From Bufo bufo (lineage: Eukaryota > Chordata > Amphibia > Anura > Bufonidae): 64,000 bases of DNA. Positions 44,211 through 55,584 of this stretch are shown here, one piece after another. The stretch covers positions 62,031,371-62,095,370 of the forward strand of contig NC_053393.1 of the NCBI RefSeq assembly GCF_905171765.1, written 5' to 3'. The notes beneath the pieces were generated by a model. It was not told the origin of the DNA. It ran no database searches and saw only the letters and a list, made by a program, of their open reading frames with translations. A program made the position numbers and the translations under genes. Every line of letters begins with the position of its first letter. The stretch's first letter is position 1.

Positions 44211-46324
44211 ATGACAGACAGAGGCAGGCCACCCCGCAGGGGCCGTCGTGGTCGTGGTGCTGTGATTCCCTTTGGCCCTAGAATAATGCCCAGTGTTCAG
44301 AGGCCACGTACCCTGAACTCGAAAAGTTCAGGGTACGTGTTGACTGGCTAACACAGGACACCCAATCTTCTACAGTTTCCGCTCGGAACCTTGACGCACC
44401 ATCCTCCTCCAGCTCAGCTTCGGTCACCTCTCAAGTTACCACTCACCCGCCTGCCGCCACCAGCAACACTAGCACCACAGCTGCTTCACTTGATCTGTCA
44501 GAGGAGTTATTTACACATCAGTTGGAAGAAATGAGTGATGCGCAACCATTATTGCCAGAGGATGTAGATAACAGGGATATGTCTCACTCAGGCAGCATTA
44601 CACACATGGACGTACGGTGTGATGATGATGATGTTGTACCCGCTGCTGCTTCCTTTGCTGAGTTGTCAGATACAAGTGAAGCGGTTGATGATGATGATGT
44701 GTCCGTGGATGTCACGTGGGTGCCCGCTCAAAGAGAAGAAGAACAGGGGGAAAGTTCAGATGGGGAGACAGAGAGGAGGAGGAGACGAGTTGGAAGCAGG
44801 GGGAGGTCGTCGCAAGGAGCTAGTGGCACAGTCAGACAGCATGCATCGGCACCCGGGGTCAGCCAGACAGCACGCGAAACACAGATTCTGTTGCCACCAC
44901 CAGAATGCCGTCATTGCAGAGCTCAGCAGTGTGGCATTTTTTTTGTGTGTCTGCCTCTGACAACAGCGATGCCATTTGCAACCTGTGCCAAAAGAAACTG
45001 AGTCGTGGGAAGTCTAACACCCACCTAGGTACAACTGCTTTGCGAAGGCACATGATCTCACATCACAAACGCCTATGGGATCAACACATGAGTACAAGCA
45101 GCACACAAACTCAAAGCCGCCATCCTCCTCCTGGTCCAGCATCTTCAGCCACGTCAACCACTGCTGTCCTCCTTGCCCCCTCTCAACCACCCGCCACTCC
45201 GTCTCTCGCCTTCAGCAGTTCCTGCTCATCTGCCCACAGTCAGGTGTCTGTCAAGGACATGTTTGAGCGTAAGAAGCCAATGTCACAAAGTCACCCCCTT
45301 GCCCGGCGTCTGAAAGCTGGCTTGTCTGAACTCTTAGCCCGCCAGCTTTTACCATACAAGCTGGTGGAGTCTGAGGCCTTCAAAAAATTTGGAGCTATTG
45401 AGACACCGCAGTGGAAGGTACCCGGCCGAAATTTCTTTGCACAAAAGGCAATCCCCAACCTGTACTCGATTGTGCAAAAGGAAGTAATGGCATGTCTGGC
45501 ACACAGTGTTGGGGCAAGGGTCCATCTGACCACTGATACCTGGTCTGCAAATCACGGTCAGGGCAGGTATATCACCTACACTGCGCATTGGGTAAACCTG
45601 CTGACGGCTGCCAAACATGGAATCCGTGGCTCTGCAGAGGAGTTGGTGACACCGCCACGACTTGCAGGCAGGCCTGCTGCCACGTCCTCTACTCCTCCTA
45701 CTGCATCCACTTCCATAACCTCCTCGGCTGAGTCCTCTTCTGCTGCTGCGTCTTGCTCCACATCAACGGCACCCCCCCAGCTCCCCAGGGGCTATTCCAC
45801 ATCCCGGATACGACAGTGTCACGCCGTCTTGGGGTTGACTTGCCTGAAAGCAGAGAGTACACACCGGACCAGCACTCCTGTCCGCCCTGAATGCACAGGT
45901 GGATCAGTGGCTGACTCCGCACCAACTGGAGATCGGCAAAGTTGTGTGTGACAAGGGAAGCAATTTGTTGGCGACATTGAATTTGGGCAAGTTGACACAT
46001 GTGTGTAATCTGATCGTACAACGCTTTGTGCATAAGTACCCAGGCTTACAGGACGTCCTCAAGCAGGCCAGGAAGGTGTGTGGCCATTTCAGGCGTTCCT
46101 ACACGACCATGGCGCACTTTTCAGATATCCAGCGGCGAAACAACATGCCAGTGAGGCGCTTGATTTGCGACAGCCCGACATGTTGGAATTCAACACTCCT
46201 AATGTTCGACTGCCTGCTCCAACAAGAAAAAGCCGTCAACGAGTATTTGTATGAACGGGGTGCTAGGACAGCCTCTGCAGAGCTGGGAATTTTTATAAGG
46301 CGCAGTGCCCCAAATTGGAAGTAG
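44211..46324 (+). pseudogene. hAT-1 transposase with BED finger, frameshifted and C-terminally truncated
   Basis: ATG at 44211 starts a basic arm (MTDRGRPPRRGRRGRG). After a frameshift near 44330, a Ser/Thr-rich and then acidic region follows (DLSEELFTHQLEEMSD, DDDDVVPAAASFAELSD). Another shift near 44940 leads to a BED-type zinc finger, AICNLCQKKLSRGK followed by TTALRRHMISHH, which would bind the element's ends. The frame 44905-45951 then runs through SVKDMFERKKPMSQSHPLA and HLTTDTWSANHGQGRYITYT, with the first catalytic Asp. After a third shift, 45899-46324 carries KVVCDKGSNLLATLN (second Asp kept, Asn to Lys beside it) and a small deletion removing the usual CMAHVLN. It ends at RTASAELGIF, so the Glu/dimerisation domain is gone. 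It is the most complete N-terminal half in the window. Confidence 0.88.
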
Positions 46325-46326
46325 GA

Positions 46327-46443
46327 GGACCGAGCAAGCATCTTTTTCCATCTCCCGGTTCCTAAAATCTATTCCATACATGTCCCCTGAGAGGGGACGA
46401 AACAGGGATTAAACTGATAGGAATAGTACTACTTAACACACCT

Positions 46444-46478
<35 letters not shown>

Positions 46479-46725
46479 CAGTGGACGTAACAGGGATTAA
46501 ACTGATAGGAATAGTACTACTTAACACACCACTCCTATCTGGTGGCACAGTACATTGCACGCGCAGTGCCCCAAATTGGAAGTAGGAGGACCGACCAAGC
46601 ATCTTTTTCCATCTACCGGTTCCTAAAATCTATTCCATACACGTCCCCTGATAGAGGACTTAACAGGGATTAAACTGATAGGAATAGTACTACTTAACAC
46701 ACCTTATAATAACGCAGAGAGAGGC
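46327..46725 (-). repeat. U2 snRNA-like tandem units in copy E, with (AAT)n
   Basis: Two minus-strand U2-like blocks (about 46327-46421 and 46589-46683) show the same order of motifs as in copies A and C. An (AAT)n microsatellite (46446-46478) lies between them. Confidence 0.68.
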
Positions 46726-47021
46726 AACGCAGAGAGAGGAGTCTGAAGAAGAGGAGTCAGAGGAGGAAGGTGGCTTTGAGGAGGTGGAAGACCAAACACA
46801 GCAGGCGTCCTAGGGGGCTTGTTGTCACCTATCTGGGATCCTTGGTGTTGTACATGGCTGGGTGGAGGAAGAGACCTTCAATGACATCAGTGAGGACAAG
46901 GAACGGGACATGGCTAGCTTGGTATCCAACCTTGTGCAAATGGGGAGTTTGCGGTTGTGCAAATGGACTGTTTGCGGTTGCTTGCGGTGCGTTAAACGGG
47001 GAGTTTGGTCTGTCACTGTGA
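46725..47021 (+). pseudogene. Second partial hAT-1 transposase segment (copy E), shortened
   Basis: Only the acidic tail of the second segment remains. It starts in caacgcagagagaggagtctg, the coding equivalent of the EESEEEESEEEGGFEEVED run in copy A. It then passes through the region equivalent to VVRDWVEEETFNDVSEDKE and ERDMASLVSNLVQMGS in a broken frame. The LMRPFAEV and LRRVLDQAVDE parts seen in copies A and C are deleted. It contains no catalytic residues. It is followed by the 3' noncoding region shared with copies A and C (tgatcgatacaacatcatac onward). Confidence 0.65.
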
Positions 47022-47405
47022 AGCGTGCGTAACCCTTACACTACCTGATCGATACAACATCATACCTGATGTTTTAAAGCACGTTATTCCAAACAATTTA
47101 GGAATGTTAGGTGATTTATGCCCTTTATGGATTAAAACCAGACTCTGCGTCAACTACATAATTTTCCATGGGAGTTTTGCCATGGATCCCCCTCCGGCAT
47201 GCCACAGTCCAGGTGTTAGTCCCCTTGAAACAACTTTTCCATCACTATTGTGGCCAGAAAGAGTCCCTGTGGGTTTTAAAATTCGCCTGCCTATTTTAAG
47301 TCTATGGCGGTTCGCCCGATTCGCCCGTTCGCGAACATTTGCGAAAACTCACGCTCGCTGTTTGCGAACGGAAAATTTTATGTTCGCAACATCTCTACTT
47401 CCCAA

Positions 47406-48108
47406 TACATGGAATGGAATATTAAATGGTGTCATTAGAAAGTACAACTCTTCCTGCAAAAAAATTTAATAAAAAGCCCTCATATGGCTATGTGAACAGA
47501 AAACTGAAAAAGTGCAGAGAGTAGAAAATGAAAACCAAAAAATGAAAATTGTTTATGACAGGATGCAATTCATTTAACTACTTTGCTATGGTGCTGGATT
47601 TTAGGATCATAAATGTGAGATAAAGTATTTGTAAGTAGCAGGTGGATAACAGACCATTGCATGGGTTGGAACTACATTAGAGCAAGCAGCATGTGTCTCT
47701 TGCTAAAATGGATTTTCTCCCTTGCTAAAGATCATGGATTATCCTTAATTTCTTGAGTAGGTGTAGATATGAATCCACTTCACTAGTGTAAATTGTGCTC
47801 TGCAGTGCCTACAACATAAGGACTCTCCTTAGGTTTCGGCACAGAGCCAGCACATCAGTCACATTATGAGACAAGTTGGAGAACTGCTCAGCAAGAAATG
47901 TATTATCACTGTGATGATAAAGGAAGGTGATGATATGAAATAGATAGTATGAGGTGTTCCTAAAATGTTTTTTTTTGGACTGGTGCATTTATGTATTATT
48001 ATACACTTTTTTTCAATTTAGATGGCAGAATCTAAATCCGGAGCTGCTGGGCTTTAAATAGTTTGAACAGTACTGGTGCTGAGATGCATTTGATGAAACT
48101 AGTTTTAA
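47406..48108. other. No gene seen
   Basis: AT-rich flank of copy E without recognisable features. A T2-type left end (ttttaaaggggtttact) occurs at about 48105. Confidence 0.4.
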
Positions 48109-48690
48109 AGGGGTTTACTACTCATTTTAGGTTATCAGTCCTTTGTACAATCCAGTTAGTACATACTCTTCCCTTGCTCCGCCGATGCCGAGCAACCCCG
48201 CTGCACTCACACATGATGCGGGCTCTTCTGCCTGGGTCCTGACCTGATGTGTCTTCTTCTCTTCCTGTTCATGAAATGCACTCCCCACAACAAAGGCAAA
48301 GTCGAAGTGCTCACCACCAGGACCCTTTTCTCAAACCTGTCAGATTCCCAGACAGGATCTGGATTTGTCGCTAAAGACCATAGTTCCAGTCCGTAGCAGT
48401 CCAGGTTTCTTGTTCACCACACCAATAAAGGTGATCGTGGCTGGCTGTCAATGGCAGGACACTTAATGGACGCCATGACAACAAATTTCCTTCTGCTAAG
48501 CCCCTGGAAATGGTCCAGGCAGAGACAGGGTTGTGTAATGAAGGTGCCACCTGTATCTGGATGGTGGGCAATGAAACTAATGGAGCTGCTTGTGCTTATT
48601 GGTGGAACTGTTGGTTTGTATGGGCAAGCCAGAGACTGTTTGCCCTGTGTGTGTACCATCACTGCTTCCAACACCTCCTAACAGCTAGGT
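48109..48690. repeat. Unclassified decayed DNA-transposon-like repeat
   Basis: GC-richer than its surroundings, with short open frames on both strands but no motif I can name. It starts at a T2-type TTAA end and has no visible right end. I cannot decide between T2 interior and an unrelated insert. Confidence 0.3.
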
Positions 48691-49429
48691 AAGGACTGCC
48701 TTAATGGCAAATAATTCCTTGAAATGACCATCCTGCTTCTATCAGTCGAATAATGTCAACTGGGCAGAATTTATCCAAGTGCATAGTAGAGACATGTCTA
48801 GCAGTCAATAATCTCTCATCGAAAGGTATGTAGTGTAGCCTCTGAGAGACTTTCTATGGGGTAGTGGGGAAACCGCTTATACTTGTGGCAAGGCTCACAC
48901 ATTGACTTCAATGGGTCTGTGGTCCACATTTGGAGGCCAGACAGATAATCACCTAGCCTCTTTTCTGAATCTACTACTATATAATAAGAGAGTGTGTTCC
49001 CCTAGCCTAAAGTATTCAGTGAACGATTTGATGGTGATTGATGTTGCTCAGTAGTAAATCGTGACACCTTATAATAAGCAATCAGTGAAGCTGATGTTCT
49101 GTATAAATGTAAGGCAGAACTTCAGAATTATTATCTCGTGTGGGTCCAAGGAGCTGTAATCTGATGCAAAGCCATATACTTCATTGTGCATCTGTTTGAT
49201 GGACAGATATGCACTTGGTGTACTGGTGCATCTTGCATCCATACAAATAACTCAGAAATATGACGTAAGATAAAGTCCATAAGTAAGAAAAACCCTCTGC
49301 ATGTCTACTTGGCAGTCTGAATCCATAAAATGGTCAGATGCACAAGCCCTAATTCAAGATAGATGTTACAACTCTTTTATTTATCAAATCTATGTTTAGT
49401 ATGGCAATATTTGGTCAATAGTGCTCATA
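48691..49429. other. No gene seen
   Basis: Noncoding. A short phrase near 48895 (cattgacttcaatgggtctg) recalls the interior of Harbinger-like MITEs but has no ends. Confidence 0.35.
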
Positions 49430-51974
49430 GATACCATTATCATCATGAAAACTATAGTGGGAATAACTGAGACATGGCTGGATGATAGCTATGACTGGGC
49501 AGTTAATGTACAAGGTTACAGTCTGTTTAGAAAGGATCGTCAAAACCGGAGAGGGGGAGGGGTCTGCCTTTATGTATTATGGGGGACTTCAACTACCCAG
49601 ATATAGACTGGGAAACTGAAACTTGTATATCTCATAAAGGAAACAGGTTCTTGGCAATAACCAAAGACAATTACCTCTCCCAACTGGTTCAGGACCCGAC
49701 TAGAGGGACGGCCATACTGGACTTAGTATTAACCAATAGGCCTGACAGAACAACAGACGTGCAGGTTGGGGGACACCTGGGAAATAGTGACCATAAAGTA
49801 ATAACCTTCCAATTATCATTTAAAAGAGCGTTTCTACAGGGAGGAACAAAAATACCAAACTTCAAAAAAGCTAAATTTAGCCAATTAAGAGAGGCCATAG
49901 GCCTAACTAACTGGGACAAAGTCCTCAAAAATAACAATACAGCCATAAAATGGGATATCTTTAAAAGCATCCTAAAATCTCATTGTGAGAGGTACATACC
50001 GTATGGGAATAAAAGGTTAAGGAACAAAAAGAAACCAATGTGGATAAATAGAACTTAAAAGAAAACAATACATTTTAAAAAGTATAGATCTGAAGGTGTT
50101 GGCCCTTTAAAGAGTAATGAGGGGGGAGTCGCAGAGAGCGACGAGGAGAAAGCAAAGCTGTTAAATATTTTTTTCTCAAATGTATTCACTGAGGAATATA
50201 AACTGTCAGATGACAAGCAGAATGTAAAAATAAATTCCCCATTAAAAGTGTCCTGTCTGACCCAGGAAGAAGTACATCAGCGACTTAAAAAGATTAAAAT
50301 AGACAAATCGCGAGGACCGGATGGCATACACCTCCGTATCCTAAGGGAATTAAGTAATGTCATAGCCAAACCCTTATTTATGATATTTGCGGACTCTATA
50401 TTGACAGGGAATGTCCCACAGGATTGGCACATAGCAAATGTGGTGCCAATATTCAAAAAGGGTCCAAAAACAGAGCCTGGAAACTATAGGCCGGTAAGTT
50501 TAACATCTGTTGTGGGTAAACTGTTTGAAGGTTTTCTGAGAGATGCTATCTTAGAGCATCTCAACGGAAATAAGTAAATAACGCCGTATCAGCATGGCTT
50601 CGTGAGGGATCGGTCATGCCAAACTAATTTAATCAGTTTCTATGAGGAGGTAAGTTCTAGACTTGACAGCGGCGAATCAATGGATGTCGTATATCTGGAC
50701 TTCTCCAAAGCATTTGACACTGTACCGCATAAAAGGTTAGTATATAAAATGAGAATGCTCGGACTCGGAGAAAACGTCTGTAAGTGGGTAAGTAACTGGC
50801 TCAATGATAGAAAACAGAGGGTGGTTATTAACGGTACATACTCAGATTGGGTCACTGTCACTAGTGGAGTACCTCAGGGGTCAGTATTGGGCCCTATTCT
50901 CTTCAATATATTTATTAATGATCTTGTTAGAGGCTTGCATAGTAAAATATCAATTTTTGCAGATGACACTAAACTGTGTAAAGTAATTAACACTGAAGAG
51001 GACAGTATACTACTACAGAGGGATCTGGATAGATTGGAGGCTTGGGCAGATAAGTGGCAGATGAGGTTTAACACTGACAAATGTAAAGTTATGCACATGG
51101 GAAGGAATAATGCAAGTCACCCGTACATACTAAATGGTAAAACACTCGGTAACACTGACATGGAAAAGGATCTAGGAATTTTAATAAACAGCAAACTAAG
51201 CTGCAAAAAACAGTGTCAGGCAGCTGCTGCCAAGGCCAACAAGATAATGGGTTGCATCAAAAGGGGCATAGATGCCTGTGATGAGAACATAGTCCTACCA
51301 CTTTACAAATCATTAGTCAGACCACACATGGAGTACTGTGTACAGTTCTGGGCTCCTGTGAACAAGGCAGACATAGCAGAGCTGGAGAGGGTCCAGAGGA
51401 GGGCAACTAAAGTAATAACTGGAATGGGGCAACTACAGTACCCTGAAAGATTATCAAAATTAGGGTTATTGACTTTAGAAAAAAGACGACTGAGGGGAGA
51501 TCTAATTAATATGTATAAATATATCAGGGGTCAGTACAGAGATCTATCCCATCATCTATTTATCCCCAGGACTGTGACTGTGACGAGGGGACATCCTCTG
51601 CGTCTGGAGGAAAGAAGGTTTGTACACAAACAAAGAAGAGGATTCTTTACGGTAAGAGCAGTGAGACTATGGAGCTCTCTGCCTGAGGAGGTGGTGATGG
51701 TGAGTACAATAAAGGAATTCAAGAGGGGCCTGGATGTATTTCTGGAGCGTAATAATATTACAGGCTATAACTACTAGAGAGGGGTCGTTGATCCAGGGAG
51801 TTATTCTGATTGCCTGATTGGAGTCAGGAAGGAATTTTTTATTCCCCTAAAGTGAGGAAAATTGGCTTCTACCTCACAGGTTTTTTTTTGCCTTCCTCTG
51901 AATCAACTTGCAGGATGACAGGCCGAACTGGATGGACAAATGTCTTTTTTCGGCCATATGTACTATGTTACTAT
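49430..51974 (+). mobile_element. CR1-clade LINE, copy 2
   Basis: A plus-strand non-LTR retrotransposon. It includes part of the endonuclease, the whole reverse transcriptase and a short 3' UTR ending in the phrases actggatggacaaatgtctt and tactatgttactat. The 5' end is truncated within the endonuclease near 49430. No TSD was found. Confidence 0.82.
49436..51777 (+). pseudogene. CR1 endonuclease-reverse transcriptase, two stops and two internal deletions
   Basis: The endonuclease start (VGITETWLDD, GYSLFRKDRQNRRGGGVCLYV) sits in one frame to about 49570. It then jumps, by a deletion, to MGDFNYPDIDWETE and GNSDHKVITF (late endonuclease motifs) in the frame that runs to the end. Stops interrupt this frame at 50056-50058 and 50575-50577. 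At the first stop the linker to RT is also shortened. RT motifs: SRGPDGIHLRILRELSN, NYRPVSLTSVVGKL, DVVYLDFSKAFDTVPHKRL, SGVPQGSVLGPILFNIFIN and catalytic FADDTK. The C-terminus (PLYKSLVRPHMEYCVQFW, ELERVQRRATKVI) is intact over 391 codons from 50602. It would nick target DNA and prime reverse transcription, but it is not functional as it stands. Confidence 0.85.
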
Positions 51975-52926
51975 AAGACAAGCGTTGGGAAACAAGTTTT
52001 TTTTTTTTATTTAGGGCGATGATAGGACCTTATAGGGATTAGCCACGAGAGGTGGGGTCGCCCCTGTTGGGGCGAGTGCTCCGCCTGTAGGAGGGGTACT
52101 GAAAGGTACACCCTAGGGTAAGAACAGGGTGATCATGACTGCAAATTCTGCTTGGATTCTCACCGTCACATTGAAATCATCTAACAGTAAGTGGGGTACC
52201 ACCTACTCATATCAGACCCCTATTAGACCTTGGATCCAACCCCCATTTCACATTAGACCTCAGATCAGACTCCATCAGACATAAAATAAATAAATTAACT
52301 TACCTCTCCTGCTCTGCCACCACTCTGCAGATTCGGTGGTCTTTCCTGCAGTCACGCTCCCTGGTCTTCTCCGGGCCCATGCTTCTTGTGACCTGACTGC
52401 TGAGGCCAGTGAATGGCTGCAGCAGTCATGAGACTAAGCCACTTCCTGGCCCTGGGGGGACTGTAAGCAGCTTATTTTTTTGTAATAGGGCATAAGTAGG
52501 ACCACTGGGGTTGTCATCCCTTAGGCCGGACAACCTCTTTAGGCCTCTTGCACATGACTCAGACATAGATATGTAATATAGAGCCTATAGTAATGTATGG
52601 GCTCTGTGTGTCTCCATTTTATATGTGCCAGGTTCGAGTATGTGCCTTATTATGCAAGTATTCTTTAGGAAAAATATGAACGCTCAAAGGCAAAAGTTTA
52701 ATATGTCATATACTCATTTACAGTATATAGTGCCAACATATTCTTCAGTGTTGTATATACTGTAGATTGTTGTGGCTCACTGTCCCCATTTGGACTCATA
52801 ATCTAAGCTCCAGTATATTTTCTGATGCTGATTTTATGCCCATAGAGAATAACTATAGTCATATGACTCTAATTTCATTTTCACATTCAGCCACTGTGTC
52901 ATCTGAGCCTTGCATGTGTGAGTTTA
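51975..52926. other. No gene seen; MITE end at about 52540
   Basis: Noncoding. ttaggcctcttgcacatgac at about 52540 matches the left end of the Harbinger-like MITE type at 35945, but the right end is absent. Confidence 0.4.
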
Positions 52927-53110
52927 TGCAAGGGCATAGCTATAGGGATGCAGAAGTTGCAGTCTCTACCAGTCTCAGCATCCTGAGGGGAATCAAGGAC
53001 CCATCTGCTCCACAAGAAGACACCAGAATTATACAAAGAATATGGTAGATGGGTGCTCTGTTAATGATGTGCAGTAGGGCCCAAGGTCTTCAAGTTCTTT
53101 CCTATGACAT
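52927..53110. mobile_element. Degenerate hAT MITE (copy of the 61290 type)
   Basis: gcaagggcatagctataggg and ccacaagaagacaccagaat match the left and middle parts of 61290-61580 (caggggcgtagctatagggg, gccacataagaagacactgg). The right end is lost. Confidence 0.55.
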
Positions 53111-54152
53111 TCAATGAGGAAAGAACACGTGGACAACTGGTTACTTCATATCAAAAATGTTCAACCATTTATGTTTAGAGAATACCCATTTAAATTAGTA
53201 AAATTGGAAATTATGGGTAATCAGTGTAATCCAGATATTCCAGGTAATAAAAATGGATTACTGCTATTACTAACTATGAAATGATACCTTCTGCATGGTC
53301 ATAAAGGTTAATTCTTGTTACAAGTTCTTAGTCAGTCCTGTATTATGTAAGTAGTAACCTTAATTGGTCCTGCAATGGTGCTGTTAAGTAAATACCATCT
53401 AAAATCCTCAGAGAAATGTCTACACCAGAGACCCTAATGGATTTATGTGGGGTATGAATTGGAGCTATTGGTATCAGAATTAAATATATTTACTGCTCAA
53501 AAATATGTTACACATCATATAGGCAGTTGGAAGAAGTCTTTAAAAAGTGCCACACCTAAAAGTCAGAGGTCAAAAAGCAAAAAAGATGAAAATTGCCACA
53601 AACAAGAACTTTTTGATTGTGCAGAACTTCAGATATGCAAAGAAAAGCTCACCTAACAGAGGACTTTCATCTTTTGGGGAGAAGTATATGTATGAATAGC
53701 TAGCTTAAAGCAGTGATGACAGCACCTAAGGTCTGCAGCTCTCAAAAATCCTGTTGCTAACAGTTAAACCCTGATATAGGGTTACATGGCCTGTTAAGGT
53801 TCTCTGCTCCCAACGCTTGGTCCCTCAGGCAGCAATTTTCTAAAGGGTCTCCTGCTGTCCAGAGATGGCTCAATCGCATCAGTCACACCTCTGGAGCATT
53901 AAACACAGGCCAGACTTGACAATGTTTTTCACACACCGACTTGTAAGAAACCTGCCCTAGTTAAAGGATCAACCAGGTACATGAAAGTGACGCACAAATG
54001 TCCCTATATCCCAATACTGGCACTGGGGTGGAAACTGTTACCTTCCGCATCAATTATTGTGTTTGGGGCCTAAAAGACTATAACCAGAGAATTGCTGAAC
54101 ACCCAGCAGACCAATCATCACAATAAATGTTGCCACTAGGTGGCAATTAGTG
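53111..54152. other. No gene seen
   Basis: AT-rich sequence with only short open frames. No recognisable repeat. Confidence 0.4.
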
Positions 54153-54342
54153 TTGAGCAAAGTTCTTGAAAAATGTGATTTTGTACCAAAAAATTTGCTT
54201 CATGACAAATGACTATGTCACAAAGCGCATTTCTTTGTAAGTGGTAGGTGCAATAACAGGGAACGGCATTTTTGCTGCTCCCTGTCATTGTACCCCTCAG
54301 ATGCCACGTTCATCGCTGATCACAGCATCTGAAATTAATATT
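54153..54342. mobile_element. hAT MITE fragment starting tagtgttgagcaaag
   Basis: The left terminus of the family whose right terminus is at 32303. It shares cctcagatgccacgttcatc, gctgatcacagcatctga. It is cut at 54343 by a T2-type element. Confidence 0.5.
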
Positions 54343-54490
54343 AAAGGAGTTGTCCAAGTTATTTTTATTGATGACCAATCCTCAGGATAGGTCATCAATA
54401 TCAGATCGGCGGGGTCCGACAGCCAGCACCCGTGCCGATCAGCTGTTTGAAGAGAAGGCGCACGCCATGCAGCACTCTTCATTGTTTACC
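54343..54490. mobile_element. T2/Kolobok-like element, left end
   Basis: Begins ttaaaggagttgtcc, the TTAAAGGRR-type end, and contains the palindromic block ccaatcctcaggataggtca followed by gatcggcggggtccga. The right end was not located. Confidence 0.5.
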
Positions 54491-54689
54491 TGCTCGCTGT
54501 CGCATCTGCAGTGCTGAGCAGGTGTAATTACACCCAAGCCGTCACATTGGATGGCTCATTCCTATACAAGTGTATACGTCTTTACTGAAGTGAGGAGTCT
54601 CTATCACTTACAAATCCACCATTTGTTATTACAATTTCTCATTGTGGGTGTTTATGCTTCCCCTGCAACTGGAATTCTTATTCATCCAA

Positions 54690-55375
54690 AAGGTGTCTGT
54701 CAGCACAGTAGGCAGGGAAAACACACTTACACGGTGAGCCCTAACTGGCACCCAGCCCATTGTCCCTGCCTACTTGCAGAGCAAGCCGTAAGCGGCTAGT
54801 CCACAACTGTTCAACCTGGTAAGTGCAGGGAGTCAAACCAAGCACCTGCGGTAAAAACTGCAAGGACATGTTCACACAACTGGAACCCAGAACAGACAAA
54901 CACACAGAGAAAGGTCGTGCAGGAAAAGGTCAAAGCCGAGAGATCAATTCATTACCAAATCACAGAGCAGAGAGAGAGAGGTCCAAGTCAAGCCGAAGTC
55001 AAATCCAATAGTAACAATCCAAACATCAAAATACCAACTGGAACACAGCAAGGAAAACCTAGAACTGGCAAGGGTGTATTACCAGCAGGGGTTTACATAG
55101 AGTGCCAAATCCCTGGATCAGAACCTGATAGGTCCATGACTCAGCGCTCCATTAGTCAGAACACAGCACAAAGGAATATATCAGCTGAACAATCAGCCCA
55201 CTGCTAGTCTCCTCCAGCACATGGCCGCTGTGGGGAGAAAGAGCATTGCATCTAGTTGCTAATGACGCTATCGCATAGCAAGGGGGCGTGGCTTAGCAGC
55301 ATGTCTCTCCCAGCGCAGTTGCGCCAAAGCTGAAGATCTCACTGCTGGAGACCAGACAGGTAAGTGTCCATTTTT
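54690..55375. repeat. LTR-like dispersed repeat
   Basis: A noncoding stretch of the same style as 11483-12568 (cctacttgcagagcaagcc here; cctacttgcagtataagcc there), ending in a GC-rich block and caggtaagtgtcc (there gtcaggtaagtatgttac). Probably a solo LTR of the same family. Confidence 0.45.
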
Positions 55376-55584
55376 TCACACCAAATGTGTGGATGGCTGC
55401 AGAGATATTACCTGATCATGGAGGGTTTCAAAAGTTGGACCCATAGAGGTCAGATGATGGCCAGGATGGCTTATTTTTAATAAGCTGTTGAGACAACCCA
55501 TTTAAGCCCTTCCAGACGACATCATGGAAATATTTCATAGCCAACGAAAATGCATTGCTGGTTATAAGTTCCTCTAGCATTTAA

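Larger units (their letters stand above)
43120..47397 (+). mobile_element. hAT-1 DNA transposon, copy E (both TIRs, TSD)
   Basis: 4278 bp from tagagatgtcccgaac to gttcgcaacatctcta. Flanks cttcccag (43112-43119) and cttcccaa (47398-47405) match at 7 of 8 positions. The order is promoter end, 5-copy leader array (43537-44200), transposase with basic arm and BED finger (44211-46300), U2-like units with an (AAT)n microsatellite, a second transposase segment and 3' noncoding/TIR. The transposase C-terminal domain present in copy A (1456-2169) is missing; the sequence jumps from RTASAELGIF directly into the U2-like unit at about 46300. Confidence 0.88.

Noticed and set aside
45291..45761. Antisense open frames of 61-89 codons across the hAT-1 transposase
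   Set aside because: Shadows of the plus-strand coding sequence; similar shadows occur in copy A at 113-505.
48371..48681. Short overlapping open frames on both strands in a GC-richer patch
   Set aside because: No domain motif, too short, and located in a decayed repeat-like stretch.
53447..53656. 69-codon Lys/Ser-rich frame, considered as a possible host exon
   Set aside because: No splice context, no conserved motif and low-complexity composition.
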